A DNA stretch of 64,000 bases, taken from positions 4,408,001 to 4,472,000 of the forward strand of contig JAUJEO010000019.1 in assembly GCA_030762175.1 (NCBI GenBank), given 5' to 3'. Below are positions 12,801-24,200 of this stretch, piece by piece. The notes beneath the pieces were generated by a model. The model saw only the letters and a program-made list of their open reading frames with translations. It did no database searches and was not told the origin of the DNA. Position 1 is the stretch's first letter. Every line of letters begins with the position of its first letter. The translations under genes were made by a program, and so were the position numbers. Source of the DNA: Metallyticus violacea. Its lineage: Eukaryota; Arthropoda; Insecta; Mantodea; Metallyticidae.

Positions 12801-15725
12801 TCTGGAAAAGAAAAAAATTTTTTTTCGAAGTTTGGAAACTTCGTTTGAATCACTTTTTTTCCGTTCTTGTTTGAGATAACTGGTTCTCTTTCATTATACT
12901 AGTTTGATAGCCTCAGAGAAGCGTATTATGCGCAAAGAATCTCGAAAAGAAAAAAATTTTTTTTCGAAGTTTGGAAACGGCGTTAGAATCACTTTTTTTC
13001 GTTCTTATTTGAGATAACTAGTTCTCTTTCATTATACAGTTTGATAGCCTCAGAAAAGCATATTATGCGCAAAGAATCTCGAAAAGAAAAAAAATTTTTT
13101 CGAAGTTTGGAAACTTCGTTAGAATCACTTTTTTTCCGATCTTGTTTGAGATAACTGGTTCTCTTTCATTATACTAGTTTGATAGCCTCAGAAAAGCATA
13201 TTATGCGCAAAGAATCTCGAAAAGAAAAAAAAATTTTTTCGAAGTTTGGAAACTTCGTTAGAATCACTTTTTTTCCGTTCTTGTTTGAGATAACTTGTTC
13301 TCTTTCATTATACTAGTTTGATAGCCTCAGAGAAGCATATTATGCGCAAAGAATCTCGAAAAGAAGAAAAATTTTTTTCGAAGTTTGGAAACTTCGTTAG
13401 AATCAATTTTTTTGCGTTCTTGTTTGAGATAACTGGTTCTCCTTCATTATACTAGTTTGATAGCCTCAGAGAAGCATTTTATGCGCAAAGAATCTCGAAA
13501 AGAAAAAAAATTTTTTTTGAAGTTTGGAAACTTCGTTAAAATCACTTTTTTTCCGTTCTTATTTGAGCTACCTGGTTCTCTTTCATTATACTGGTTTGAT
13601 AGCCTCAGAAAAGCATATTATGCGCAAAGAATTTCGAAAAGAAAAAAAATTTTTTTCGAAGTTTGGAAACTTCGTTAGAATCACTTTTTTTCCGTTCTTG
13701 TTTGAGATAACTTGTTCTCTTTCATTATACTAGTTTGATAGACTCAGAGAAGCATATTATGCGCAAAGAATCTCGAAAAGAAAAAAAATTTTTTTCGAAG
13801 TTTGGAAACTTCGTTAGAATCACTTTTTTTCCGTTCTATTTTGAGATAACTGGTTCTCTTTCATTCTACTAGTTTGATAGCCTCAGTAAAGCATATTATG
13901 CGCAAAAAATTTCGAAAAGAAAAAAAAAAATTTTCGAAGTTTGGAAACGTCGTTTCAATCACTTTTTTCCGTTCTTATTTCAGATAACTGGTTCTCTTTC
14001 AGTATACTAGTTTGATAGCCTCAGAAAAGCATATTATGCGCAAAGAATCTCGAAAAGAAGAAAAATTTTTTTCGAAGTTTGGAAACTTCGTTTAAATCAC
14101 TTTTTTTCCGTTCTTGTTTGAGATAACTGGTTCTCTTTCATTATACTAGTTTGATAGCCTCAGAGAAGCATTTTATGCGCAAAGAATCTCGAAAAGAAAA
14201 AAAATTTTTTCGAAGTTTGGAAACGTCGTTTAAATCACTTTTTTCCGTTCTTATTTGAGATAACTAGTTCTCTTTCATTATACAGTTTGATAGCCTCAGT
14301 AAAGCATATTATGCGCAAAGATTCTCGAAAAGAAACAAAATTTTTTTCGAAGTTTGGAAACTTCGTTAGAATCACTTTTTTTCCGTTCTTGTTTGATGTA
14401 ACTTGTTCTCTGTCATTATACTAATTCGATAGCCTCAGAGAAGCATATTATGCGCAAAGAATCTCGAAAAGAAGAAAAATTTTTTTCGAAGTTTGGAAAC
14501 TTCGTTAGAATCACTTTTTTTCCGTTCTTGTTTGAGATAACTGGTTCTCTTTCATTATACTAGTTTGATAGCCTCACAGAAGCATATTATGCGCAAAGAA
14601 TCTCGAAAAGAAAAAAATTTTTTTTCGAAGTTTGGAAACGTCGTTAGAATCACTTTTTTCCGTTCTTATTTGAGATAACTAGTTCTCTTTCATTATACAG
14701 TTTGATAGCCTCAGATAAGCATATTATGCGCAAAGAACCTCGAAAAGAAAAAAAATTTTTTTCGAAGTTTGGAAACTTCGTTAGAATCACTTTTTTTCCG
14801 TTCTTGTTTGAGATAACTTGTTCTCTTTCATTATACTAGTTTGATAGACTCAGAGAAGCATATTATGCGCAAAGAATCTCGAAAAGAAAAAAATTTTTTT
14901 TCGAAGTTTGGAAACTTCGTTAGAATCACTTTTTTTCCGTTCTTGTTTCAGATAACTGGTTCTCTTTCATTCTACTAGTTTGATAGCCTCAGTAAAGCAT
15001 ATTATGCGCAAAAAATCTCGAAAAGAAAAAAAAATTTTTTCGAAGTTTGGAAACGTCGTTTCAATCACTTTTTTCCGTTCTTATTTCAGATAACCGGTTC
15101 TCTTTCATTATACTAGTTTGATAGCCTCAGAAAAGCATATTATGCGCAAAGAATCTCGAAAAGAAGAAAAATTTTTTTCCAAGTTTGGAACCTTCGTTAG
15201 AATCACTTTTTTTCCGTTCTTGTTTGAGATAACTGGATCTCTTTCAATATACTAGTTTGATAGCCTCAGAAAAGCATATTATGCGCAAAGAATCTCGAAA
15301 AGAAAAAAAATTTTTTTTGAAGTTTGGAAACTTCGTTTGTATCACTTTTTTTCCGTTCTTATTTGAGATAACTGGTTCTCTTTCATTATACTAGTTTGAT
15401 AGCCTCAGTAAAGCATATTATGCGCAAAGAATCTCGAAAAGAAAAAAAATTTTTTTAGAAGTTTGGAAACTTCGTTAGAATCAATTTTTTTCCGTTCTTA
15501 TTTGAGATAACTGGTTCTCTTTCATTGTACTAGTTTGATAGCCTTAGTAAAGCATATTATGCGCAAAGAATCTCGAAAAGATAAAAAAAATTTTTCGAAG
15601 TTTGGAAACGTCGTTTGAATCACTTTTTTCCGTTCTTATTTGAGATAACTGGTTCTCTATTATTATAGTAGTTTGATAGTCTTAGAAAAGCATATTATGC
15701 GCAAAGAATCTCGAAATGAAAAAAA
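6830..15725 (+). repeat. Mixed TAAAGC/AAAAGC/AGAAGC sub-array
   Basis: About 64 units of mixed subtype with several nested duplications. The segment from about 8,190 to 9,660 recurs from about 10,690 to 12,280 (offset 2,494, then 2,633). Its AGAAGC unit with GAAGCGTATT at about 10,147 recurs at about 12,920. A unit reading GATAGCTGGTAATCTCTC marks one lineage (about 8,300 and 10,795; also 612, 17,310 and 29,401). No unique sequence or gene is present. Confidence 0.85.
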
Positions 15726-16410
15726 AATTTTTCGATGATTGGAAACTTCATTAGAATCAATTTTTTTCCATTATTATTTGAGATAACTAGTTCTCTTTCA
15801 TTATACTAGTTTGATAGCCATAGAAAACCATAAAATGAAGAAAGATTCGCGAAAAGAAAAGATTTATTTCGATGGTTGGAAACTTCATTAGAATCACTTT
15901 TTTTCCGTTTTTATTTGAGATAACTGGTTCTCTTTCATTATACTAGTTTGATAGCTTTAGAAAAGCATATTATACGCAAAGAATCTCGAAAAGAAAAAAA
16001 TTTTTTTTCGAAGTTTGGAAACTTCATTAGAATCACTTTTTTTCCGTTCTTATTTGAGATAACTGGTTCTCTTTCATTATACTAGTTTGATAGCCTTAAA
16101 AGAGCATATTGTGCGGAAAGAATCTCGAAAAGAAAAAAATATTTTTTCGAAGTTTGGAAACCTCATTAGAATCACTTTTTTTCCCTTCTTATTTGAGATA
16201 ACTCGTTCTCTTTCATTATACTAGTTTGACAGCCTTAGAAAAGCATATACTGCGGAAAGAATCTCGAAAAGAAAAAAAATTTTTTTCGAAGTTTGGAAAA
16301 TTCATTAGAATCACTTTTTTTCCGTTCTTATTTGAGATAACTGGTTCTTTTTCATTTTGATAGTTTCATAGGTGTAGAAAAGCATTTTATGCGGAAAGAT
16401 TCACGAAAAG
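15725..16410 (+). repeat. Highly diverged monomer patch 2
   Basis: Copy of 6,590-7,265 at offset 9,143, seen from the shared GATGATTGG, ACCATAAAATGAAG, GATTCGCGAAAAG and CATAGGTGTAG variants. Together with the units that follow, it shows that a block from about 6.6 to 8.37 kb was duplicated to about 15.7-17.38 kb. Confidence 0.8.
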
Positions 16411-17390
16411 AAAAAAAATTTTTTTTCAAAGTTTGGAAACTCCGTTAGAATCACTTTTTTCCGTTCTTATTTGAGATAACTGGTTCTCTTTCATTATACT
16501 GGTTTGATAGCCTCAGAAAAGCATATTATGCGCAAAGAATCTCGAAAAGAAAAAAATTTTTTTTGAAGTTTGGAAACTTCGTTAGAATCTTTTTTTTTCC
16601 GTTCTTATTGGAGATAACTGGTTCTCTTTCATTATACTAGTTTGATAGCCTCAGTAAAGCATATTATGCGCAAAGAATCTCGAAAAGAAAAAAAATTTTT
16701 TTAGAAGTTTGGAAACTTCGTTAGAATCACTTTTTTTCCGTTCTTATTGGAGATAACTGGTTCTCTTTCATTATACTAGTTTGATAGCCTCAGTAAAGCA
16801 TATTATGCGCAAAGAATCTCGAAAAGAAAAAAAATTTTTTTAGAAGTTTGGAAAATTCGTTAGAATCAATTTTTTTCCGTTCTTATTTGAGATAACTGGT
16901 TCTCTTTCATTATACTAGTTTGATAGCCTCAGTAAAGCATATTATGCGCAAAGAATCTCGAAAAGAAAAAAAATTTTTTTCGAAGTTTGGAAACGTCGTT
17001 TGAATCACTTTTTTCCGTTCTTATTTGAGATAACTGGTTCTCTTTCATTATAGTAGTTTGATAGCCTTAGAAAAGCATATTATGCGCAAAGAATCTCGAA
17101 ATGAAAAAAATTTTTTTTCGAAGTTTAGAAACTTCCTTAGACACACTTTTTTCCATTCTTATTTGAGATAACTGGTTCTCGTTCATTATACTAGTTTGAT
17201 AGCCTCAGAAAAGCATATTATGCGCAAAGATTCTCGAAAAGAAAAAAAATTTTTTTCGAAGTTTGGAAACTTCATTAGAATCTCTTTTTTTCCTTTCTTA
17301 TTTGAGATAGCTGGTAATCTCTCATTATACTAGTTTGATAGCCTCAGTAAAGCATATTATGCGCAAAGAATCTCGAAAAGAAAAAAATTT
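16410..17390 (+). repeat. TAAAGC block with TTTTTTTAGAAG units
   Basis: Matches about 7,270-8,370 (offset 9,007 at the AGAAGTTTGGAAAATTCG unit, 7,834 to 16,841). The part from 16,840 onward recurs at 28,936-29,485 (offset 12,095). It ends where units switch to the ACAAGC type, around 17,390-17,490. Confidence 0.8.
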
Positions 17391-18797
17391 TTTTTCGAAG
17401 TTTGGAAACTTCGTTAGAATCACTTTTTTTCCGTTCTTTTTTGAGATAACTGGTTCTGTTTCATTATACTAGTTTGATAGCCTCAGACAAGCATATTATG
17501 CGCAAAGAATCTCGAAAAGAAAAAATTTTTTTTTCGAAGTTTGGAAACTTCGTTAGAATCACTTTTTTTCCGTTCTTATTTGAGATAACTTGTTCTCTTT
17601 CATTATACTAGTTTGATAGCCTTAGACAAGCATATTATGCGCAAAGAATCTCGAAAAGAAAAAAAATTTTTTTCGAAGTTTGGAAACTTCGTTAGAATCA
17701 CTTTTTTTCCGTTCTTATTTAAGATAACTTGTTCTCTTTCATTATCCTAGTTTGATAGCCTTAGACAAGCATATTATGCGCAAAGAATCTCGAAAAGAAA
17801 AAAATTTTTTTCGAAGTTTGGAAACTTCGTTAGAATCACTTTTTTTCCGTTCTTATTTGAGATAACTGGTTCTCTTTCATTAAACTAGTTTGATAGCCTC
17901 AGACAAGCATATTATGCGCAAAGAATCTCGAAAAGAAAAAAAATTTTTTTCGAAGTTTGGAAACTTCGTTATAATCACTTTTTTTCCGTTCTTATTTAAG
18001 ATTACTGGTTCTCTTTCATTATACTAGTTTGATAGCCTCAGACAAGCATATTATGCGCAAAGAATCTCGAAAAGAAAAAAATTTTTTTTCGAAGTTTGGA
18101 AACTTCGTTAGAATCACTTTTTTTCCGTTCTTATTTGAGATAACTTGTTCTCTTTCATTATACTAGTTTGATAGCCTTAGACAAGCATATTATGCGCAAA
18201 GAATCTCGAAAAGAAAAAATTTTTTTTTCGAAGTTAGGAAACTTCGTTAGAATCACTTTTTTTCCGTTCTTATTTAAGATTACTGGTTCTCTTTCATTAT
18301 ACTAGTTTGATAGCCTCAGACAAGCATATTATGCGCATAGAATCTCGAAAAGATTAAAATTTTATTTCGAAGTTTGGAAACTTCTTTAGAATCACTTTTT
18401 TTCCGTTCTTATTTGAGATAACTGGTTCTCTTTCATTATACTAGTTTGATAGCCTCAGAAAAGCATATTATGCGCAAAGAATCTCTAAAAGAAAACATTT
18501 TTTTTTCGAAGTTTGGAAACTTCGTTAGAATCACTTTCTTTCCATTCTTATTTGAGATAACTTGTTCTCTTTCATTATACTTCTTTGATAGCCTTAGACA
18601 AGCATATTATGCGCAAAGAATCTCCAAAAGAAAAAAATTATTTTTCGAAGTTTGGAAACTTCGTTAGAATCACTTTTTTTCCGTTCTTATTTAAGATTAC
18701 TGGTTCTCTTTCATTATACTAGTTTGATAGCCTCAGACAAGCATATTATGCGCAAAGAATCTCGAAAAGAAAAAAATTTTTTTTCGATGTTTGGAAA

Positions 18798-18814
18798 CTT
18801 CGTTGGAATCACTT
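18798..18814 (+). other. Best CENP-B-box-like variant (copy 1)
   Basis: This unit reads CTTCGTTGGAATCACTT, matching the first 11 bases of the mammalian box plus base 13 (12 of 17). The GGG of the box is absent. The same variant recurs at 32,003-32,019, which is its duplicate 13,205 bases downstream, so it is one event copied and not independent evidence. Confidence 0.3.
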
Positions 18815-19699
18815 TTTTTCCGTTCTTATTTGAGATAACTTGTTCTCTTTCATTATACTAGTTTGATAGCCTTAGACAAGCATATTATGCGCAAAGAATC
18901 TCGAAAAGAAAAAAATTTTTTTTCGAAGTTTGGAAACTTCGTTAGAATCACTTTTTTTCCGTTCTTATTTGAGATAAATGGTTCTCTTTCATTATACTAG
19001 TTTGATAGCCTCAGACAAGCATATTGTGCGCAAAGAATCTCGAAAAGAAAAAAATTTTTTTTCGAAGTTTGGAAACTTCCTTAGAATCACTTTTTTTCCA
19101 TTCTTATTTATGATAACTTGTTCTCTTTCATTATACTAGTTTGATAGCCTTAGACAAGCATATTATGCGCAAAGAATCTCGAAAAGAAAAAAATTTTTTT
19201 TCGAAGTTTGGAAACTTCGCTAGAATCACTTTTTTTCCATTCTTATTTGAGATAGCTTGTTCTCTTTCATTATACTATTTGATAGCCTTAGACAAGCATA
19301 TTATGCGCAAAGAATCTCGAAAAGAAAAAAATTTTTTTTCGAAGTTTGGAAACTTCGTTAGAATCACTTTTTTTCCGTTCTTTTTTGAGATAACTGGTTC
19401 TGTTTCATTATACTAGTTTGATAGCCTCAGACAAGCATATTATGCGCAAAGAATCTCGAAAAGAAAAAAATTTTTTTTCGAAGTTTGGAAACTTCGTTAG
19501 AATCACTTTTTTTCCGTTCTTATTTGACATAACTTGTTCTCTTTCATTATACTAGTTTGATAGCCTTAGACAAGCATATTATGCGCAAAGAATCTCGAAA
19601 AGAAAAAAATTTTTTTTCGAAGTTAGGAAACTTCGTTAGAATCACTTTTTTTCCGTTCTTATTTAAGATTACTGGTTCTCTTTCATTATACTAGTTTGA

Positions 19700-21925
19700 T
19701 AGCCTCAGACAAGCATATTATGCGCAAAGAATCTCGAAAAGAAAAAAATTTTTTTTCGAAGTTTGGAAACTTCGTTAGAATCACTTTTTTTCCGTTCTTA
19801 TTTGAGATAACTTGTTCTCTTTCATTATACTAGTTTGATAGCCTTAGACAAGCATATTATGCGCAAAGAATCTCGAAAAGAAAAAAATTTTTTTTCGAAG
19901 TTAGGAAACTTCGTTAGAATCACTTTTTTTCCGTTCTTATTTAAGATTACTGGTTCTCTTTCATTATACTAGTTTGATAGCCTCAGACAAGCATATTATG
20001 CGCAAAGAATCTCGAAAAGATTAAAATTTTATTTCGAAGTTTGGAAACTTCGTTAGAATCACTTTTTTTCCGTTCTTATTTGAGATAAGTGGTTCTCTTT
20101 CATTATACTAGTTTGATAGCCTCAGAAAAGCATATTATGCGCAAAGAATCTCTAAAAGAAAAAAATTTTTTTTCGAAGTTTGGAAACTTCGTTAGAATCA
20201 CTTTTTTTCCGTTCTTATTTGAGATAACTGGTTCTCTTTCATTATACTAGTTTGATAGCCTCAGAAAAGCATAGGAATGCGCAAAGAATCTCGAAAAGAA
20301 GAAAATTTTTTTTCGAAGTTTGGAAACTTCGTTAGAATCACTTTTTTACCGTTCTTATTTGAGATAACTGGTTCTCTTTCATTATACTAGTTTGATAGCC
20401 TTAGACAAGCATATTATGCGCAAAGAATCTCGAAAAGAAAAAAATTTTTTTTCGAAGTTTGGAAACTTCCTTAGAATCACTTTCTTTCCATTCTTATTTG
20501 AGATAACTTGTTCTCTTTCATTATACTTGTTTGATAGACTTAGACAAGCATATTATGCGCAAAGAATCTCCAAAAGAAAAAAAATTTTTTTCGAAGTTTT
20601 TAAACTTCGTTAGAATCACTATTTTTCCGTTCTTATTTAAGATTACTGGTTCTCTTTCATTATACTAGTTTGATAGCCTTAGACAAGCATATTATGCGCA
20701 AAGAATCTCGAAAAGAAAAAAATTTTTTTTCGAAGTTTGGAAACTTCGTTAGAATCACTTTTTTTCCGTTCTTATTTGAGATAACTGGTTCTCTTTCATT
20801 ATACTAGTTTGATAGTCTCAGAAAAGCATATTATGCGCAAAGAATCTAGAAAAGAAAAAAATTTTTTTTCGAAGATTGGAAACCTCGTTAGAATCACTTT
20901 TTTTCCGTTCTTATTTGAGATAACTGGTTCTCTTTCATTATACTAGTTTGATAGCCTCAGACAAGCATATTATGCGCAAAGAATCTCGAAAAGAAAAAAA
21001 TTTTTTTTCGAAGTTTGGAAACTTCCTTAGAATCACTTTTTTACCATTCTTATTTGAGATAACTTGTTCTCTTTCATTATACTTGTTTGATAGCCTTAGA
21101 CAAGCATATTATGCGCAAAGAATCTCGAAAAGAAAAAAATTTTTTTTCGAAGTTTGGAAACTTCGTTATAATCACTTTTTTTCCGTTCTTATTTAAGATT
21201 ACTGGTTCTCTTTCATTATACTAGTTTGATAGCTTTAGACAAGCATATTATGCGCAAAGAATCTCGAAAAGAAAAAAATTTTTTTTCGAAGTTTGGAAAC
21301 TTCGTTAGAATCACTTTTTTTCCGTTCTTATTTGAGATAACTTGTTCTCTTTCATTATACTAGTTTGATAGCCTTAGACAAGCATATTATGCGCAAAGAA
21401 TCTCGAAAAGAAAAAATTTTTTTTTCGAAGTTAGGAAACTTCGTTAGAATCACTTTTTTTCCGTTCTTATTTAAGATTACTGGTTCTCTTTCATTATACT
21501 AGTTTGATAGCCTCAGACAAGCATATTATGCGCAAAGAATCTCGAAAAGATTAAAATTTTATTTCGAAGTTTGGAAACTTCGTTAGAATCACTTTTTTTC
21601 CGTTCTTATTTGAGATAACTGGTTCTCTTTCATTATACTAGTTTGATAGCCTCAGAAAAGCATATTATGCGCAAAGAATCTCTAAAAGAAAAAATTTTTT
21701 TTTCGAAGTTTGGAAACTTCGTTAGAATCACTTTTTTTCCGTTCTTATTTGAGATAACTGGTTCTCTTTCATTATACTAGTTTGATAGCCTCAGAAAAGC
21801 ATAGGTATGCCTAAAGAATCTCGAAAGGAAAAAAATTTTTTTTCGAAGTTTGGAAACTTCGTTAGAATCACTTTTTTTCCGTTCTTATTTGAGATAACTG
21901 GTTCTCTTTCATTATACTAGTTTGA
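19700..21925 (+). repeat. 2,226-bp (16-unit) tandem duplication, first copy
   Basis: Markers recur at a constant offset of 2,226: GATTAAAA at 20,019 and 22,245, the frame at 20,392 and 22,618, and ATAGGTATGCC at 21,801 and 24,027. The ends are approximate because flanking units are similar. Confidence 0.8.
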
Positions 21926-24200
21926 TAGCCTCAGACAAGCATATTATGCGCAAAGAATCTCGAAAAGAAAAAAATTTTTTTTCGAAGTTTGGAAACTTCG
22001 TTAGAATCACTTTTTTTCCGTTCTTATTTGAGATAACTTGTTCTCTTTCATTATACTAGTTTGATAGCCTTAGACAAGCATATTATGCGCAAAGAATCTC
22101 GAAAAGAAAAAAATTTTTTTTCGAAGTTAGGAAACTTCGTTAGAATCACTTTTTTTCCGTTCTTATTTAAGATTACTGGTTCTCTTTCATTATACTAGTT
22201 TGATAGCCTCAGACAAGCATATTATGCGCAAAGAATCTCGAAAAGATTAAAATTTTATTTCGAAGTTTGGAAACTTCGTTAGAATCACTTTTTTTCCGTT
22301 CTTATTTGAGATAACTGGTTCTCTTTCATTATACTAGTTTGATAGCCTCAGAAAAGCATATTATGCGCAAAGAATCTCTAAAAGAAAAAAATTTTTTTTC
22401 GAAGTTTGGAAACTTCGTTAGAATCACTTTTTTTCCGTTCTTATTTGAGATAACTGGTTCTCTTTCATTATACTAGTTTGATAGCCTCAGAAAAGCATAG
22501 GTATGCGCAAAGAATCTCGAAAAGAAGAAATTTTTTTTTCGAAGTTTGGAAACTTCGTTAGAATCACTTTTTTACCGTTCTTATTTGAGATAACTGGTTC
22601 TCTTTCATTATACTAGTTTGATAGCCTTAGACAAGCATATTATGCGCAAAGAATCTCGAAAAGAAAAAAATTTTTTTTCGAAGTTTGGAAACTTCCTTAG
22701 AATCACTTTCTTTCCATTCTTATTTGAGATAACTTGTTCTCTTTCATTATACTTGTTTGATAGACTTAGACAAGCATATTATGCGCAAAATATCTCCAAA
22801 AGAAAAAAAATTTTTTTCGAAGTTTTTAAACTTCGTTAGAATCACTATTTTTCCGTTCTTATTTAAGATTACTGGTTCTCTTTCATTATACTAGTTTGAT
22901 AGCCTTAGACAAGCATATTATGCGCAAAGAATCTCGAAAAGAAAAAAATTTTTTTTCGAAGTTTGGAAACTTCGTTAGAATCACTTTTTTTCCGTTCTTA
23001 TTTGAGATAACTGGTTCTCTTTCATTATACTAGTTTGATAGTCTCAGAAAAGCATATTATGCGCAAAGAATCTAGAAAAGAAAAAAATTTTTTTTCGAAG
23101 ATTGGAAACCTCGTTAGAATCACTTTTTTTCCGTTCTTATTTGAGATAACTGGTTCTCTTTCATTATACTAGTTTGATAGCCTCAGACAAGCATATTATG
23201 CGCAAAGAATCTCGAAAAGAAAAAAATTTTTTTTCGAAGTTTGGAAACTTCCTTAGAATCACTTTTTTACCATTCTTATTTGAGATAACTTGTTCTCTTT
23301 CATTATACTTGTTTGATAGCCTTAGACAAGCATATTATGCGCAAAGAATCTCGAAAAGAAAAAAATTTTTTTTCGAAGTTTGGAAACTTCGTTATAATCA
23401 CTTTTTTTCCGTTCTTATTTAAGATTACTGGTTCTCTTTCATTATACTAGTTTGATAGCTTTAGACAAGCATATTATGCGCAAAGAATCTCGAAAAGAAA
23501 AAAATTTTTTTTCGAAGTTTGGAAACTTCGTTAGAATCACTTTTTTTCCGTTCTTATTTGAGATAACTTGTTCTCTTTCATTATACTAGTTTGATAGCCT
23601 TAGACAAGCATATTATGCGCAAAGAATCTCGAAAAGAAAAAATTTTTTTTTCGAAGTTAGGAAACTTCGTTAGAATCACTTTTTTTCCGTTCTTATTTAA
23701 GATTACTGGTTCTCTTTCATTATACTAGTTTGATAGCCTCAGACAAGCATATTATGCGCAAAGAATCTCGAAAAGATTAAAATTTTATTTCGAAGTTTGG
23801 AAACTTCGTTAGAATCACTTTTTTTCCGTTCTTATTTGAGATAACTGGTTCTCTTTCATTATACTAGTTTGATAGCCTCAGAAAAGCATATTATGCGCAA
23901 AGAATCTCTAAAAGAAAAAATTTTTTTTTCGAAGTTTGGAAACTTCGTTAGAATCACTTTTTTTCCGTTCTTATTTGAGATAACTGGTTCTCTTTCATTA
24001 TACTAGTTTGATAGCCTCAGAAAAGCATAGGTATGCCTAAAGAATCTCGAAAGGAAAAAAATTTTTTTTCGAAGTTTGGAAACTTCGTTAGAATCACTTT
24101 TTTTCCGTTCTTATTTGAGATAACTGGTTCTCTTTCATTATACTAGTTTGATAGCCTCAGACAAGCATATTATGCGCAAAGAATCTCGAAAAGAAAAAAA
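21926..24200 (+). repeat. 2,226-bp (16-unit) tandem duplication, second copy
   Basis: Follows directly on the first copy and is near-identical by eye. Similarity drops near 24,210, where one copy reads CGTAG and the other CGAAG. The second copy, not the first, is the better match to 33.4-35.1 kb (offset 10,839). Confidence 0.8.
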
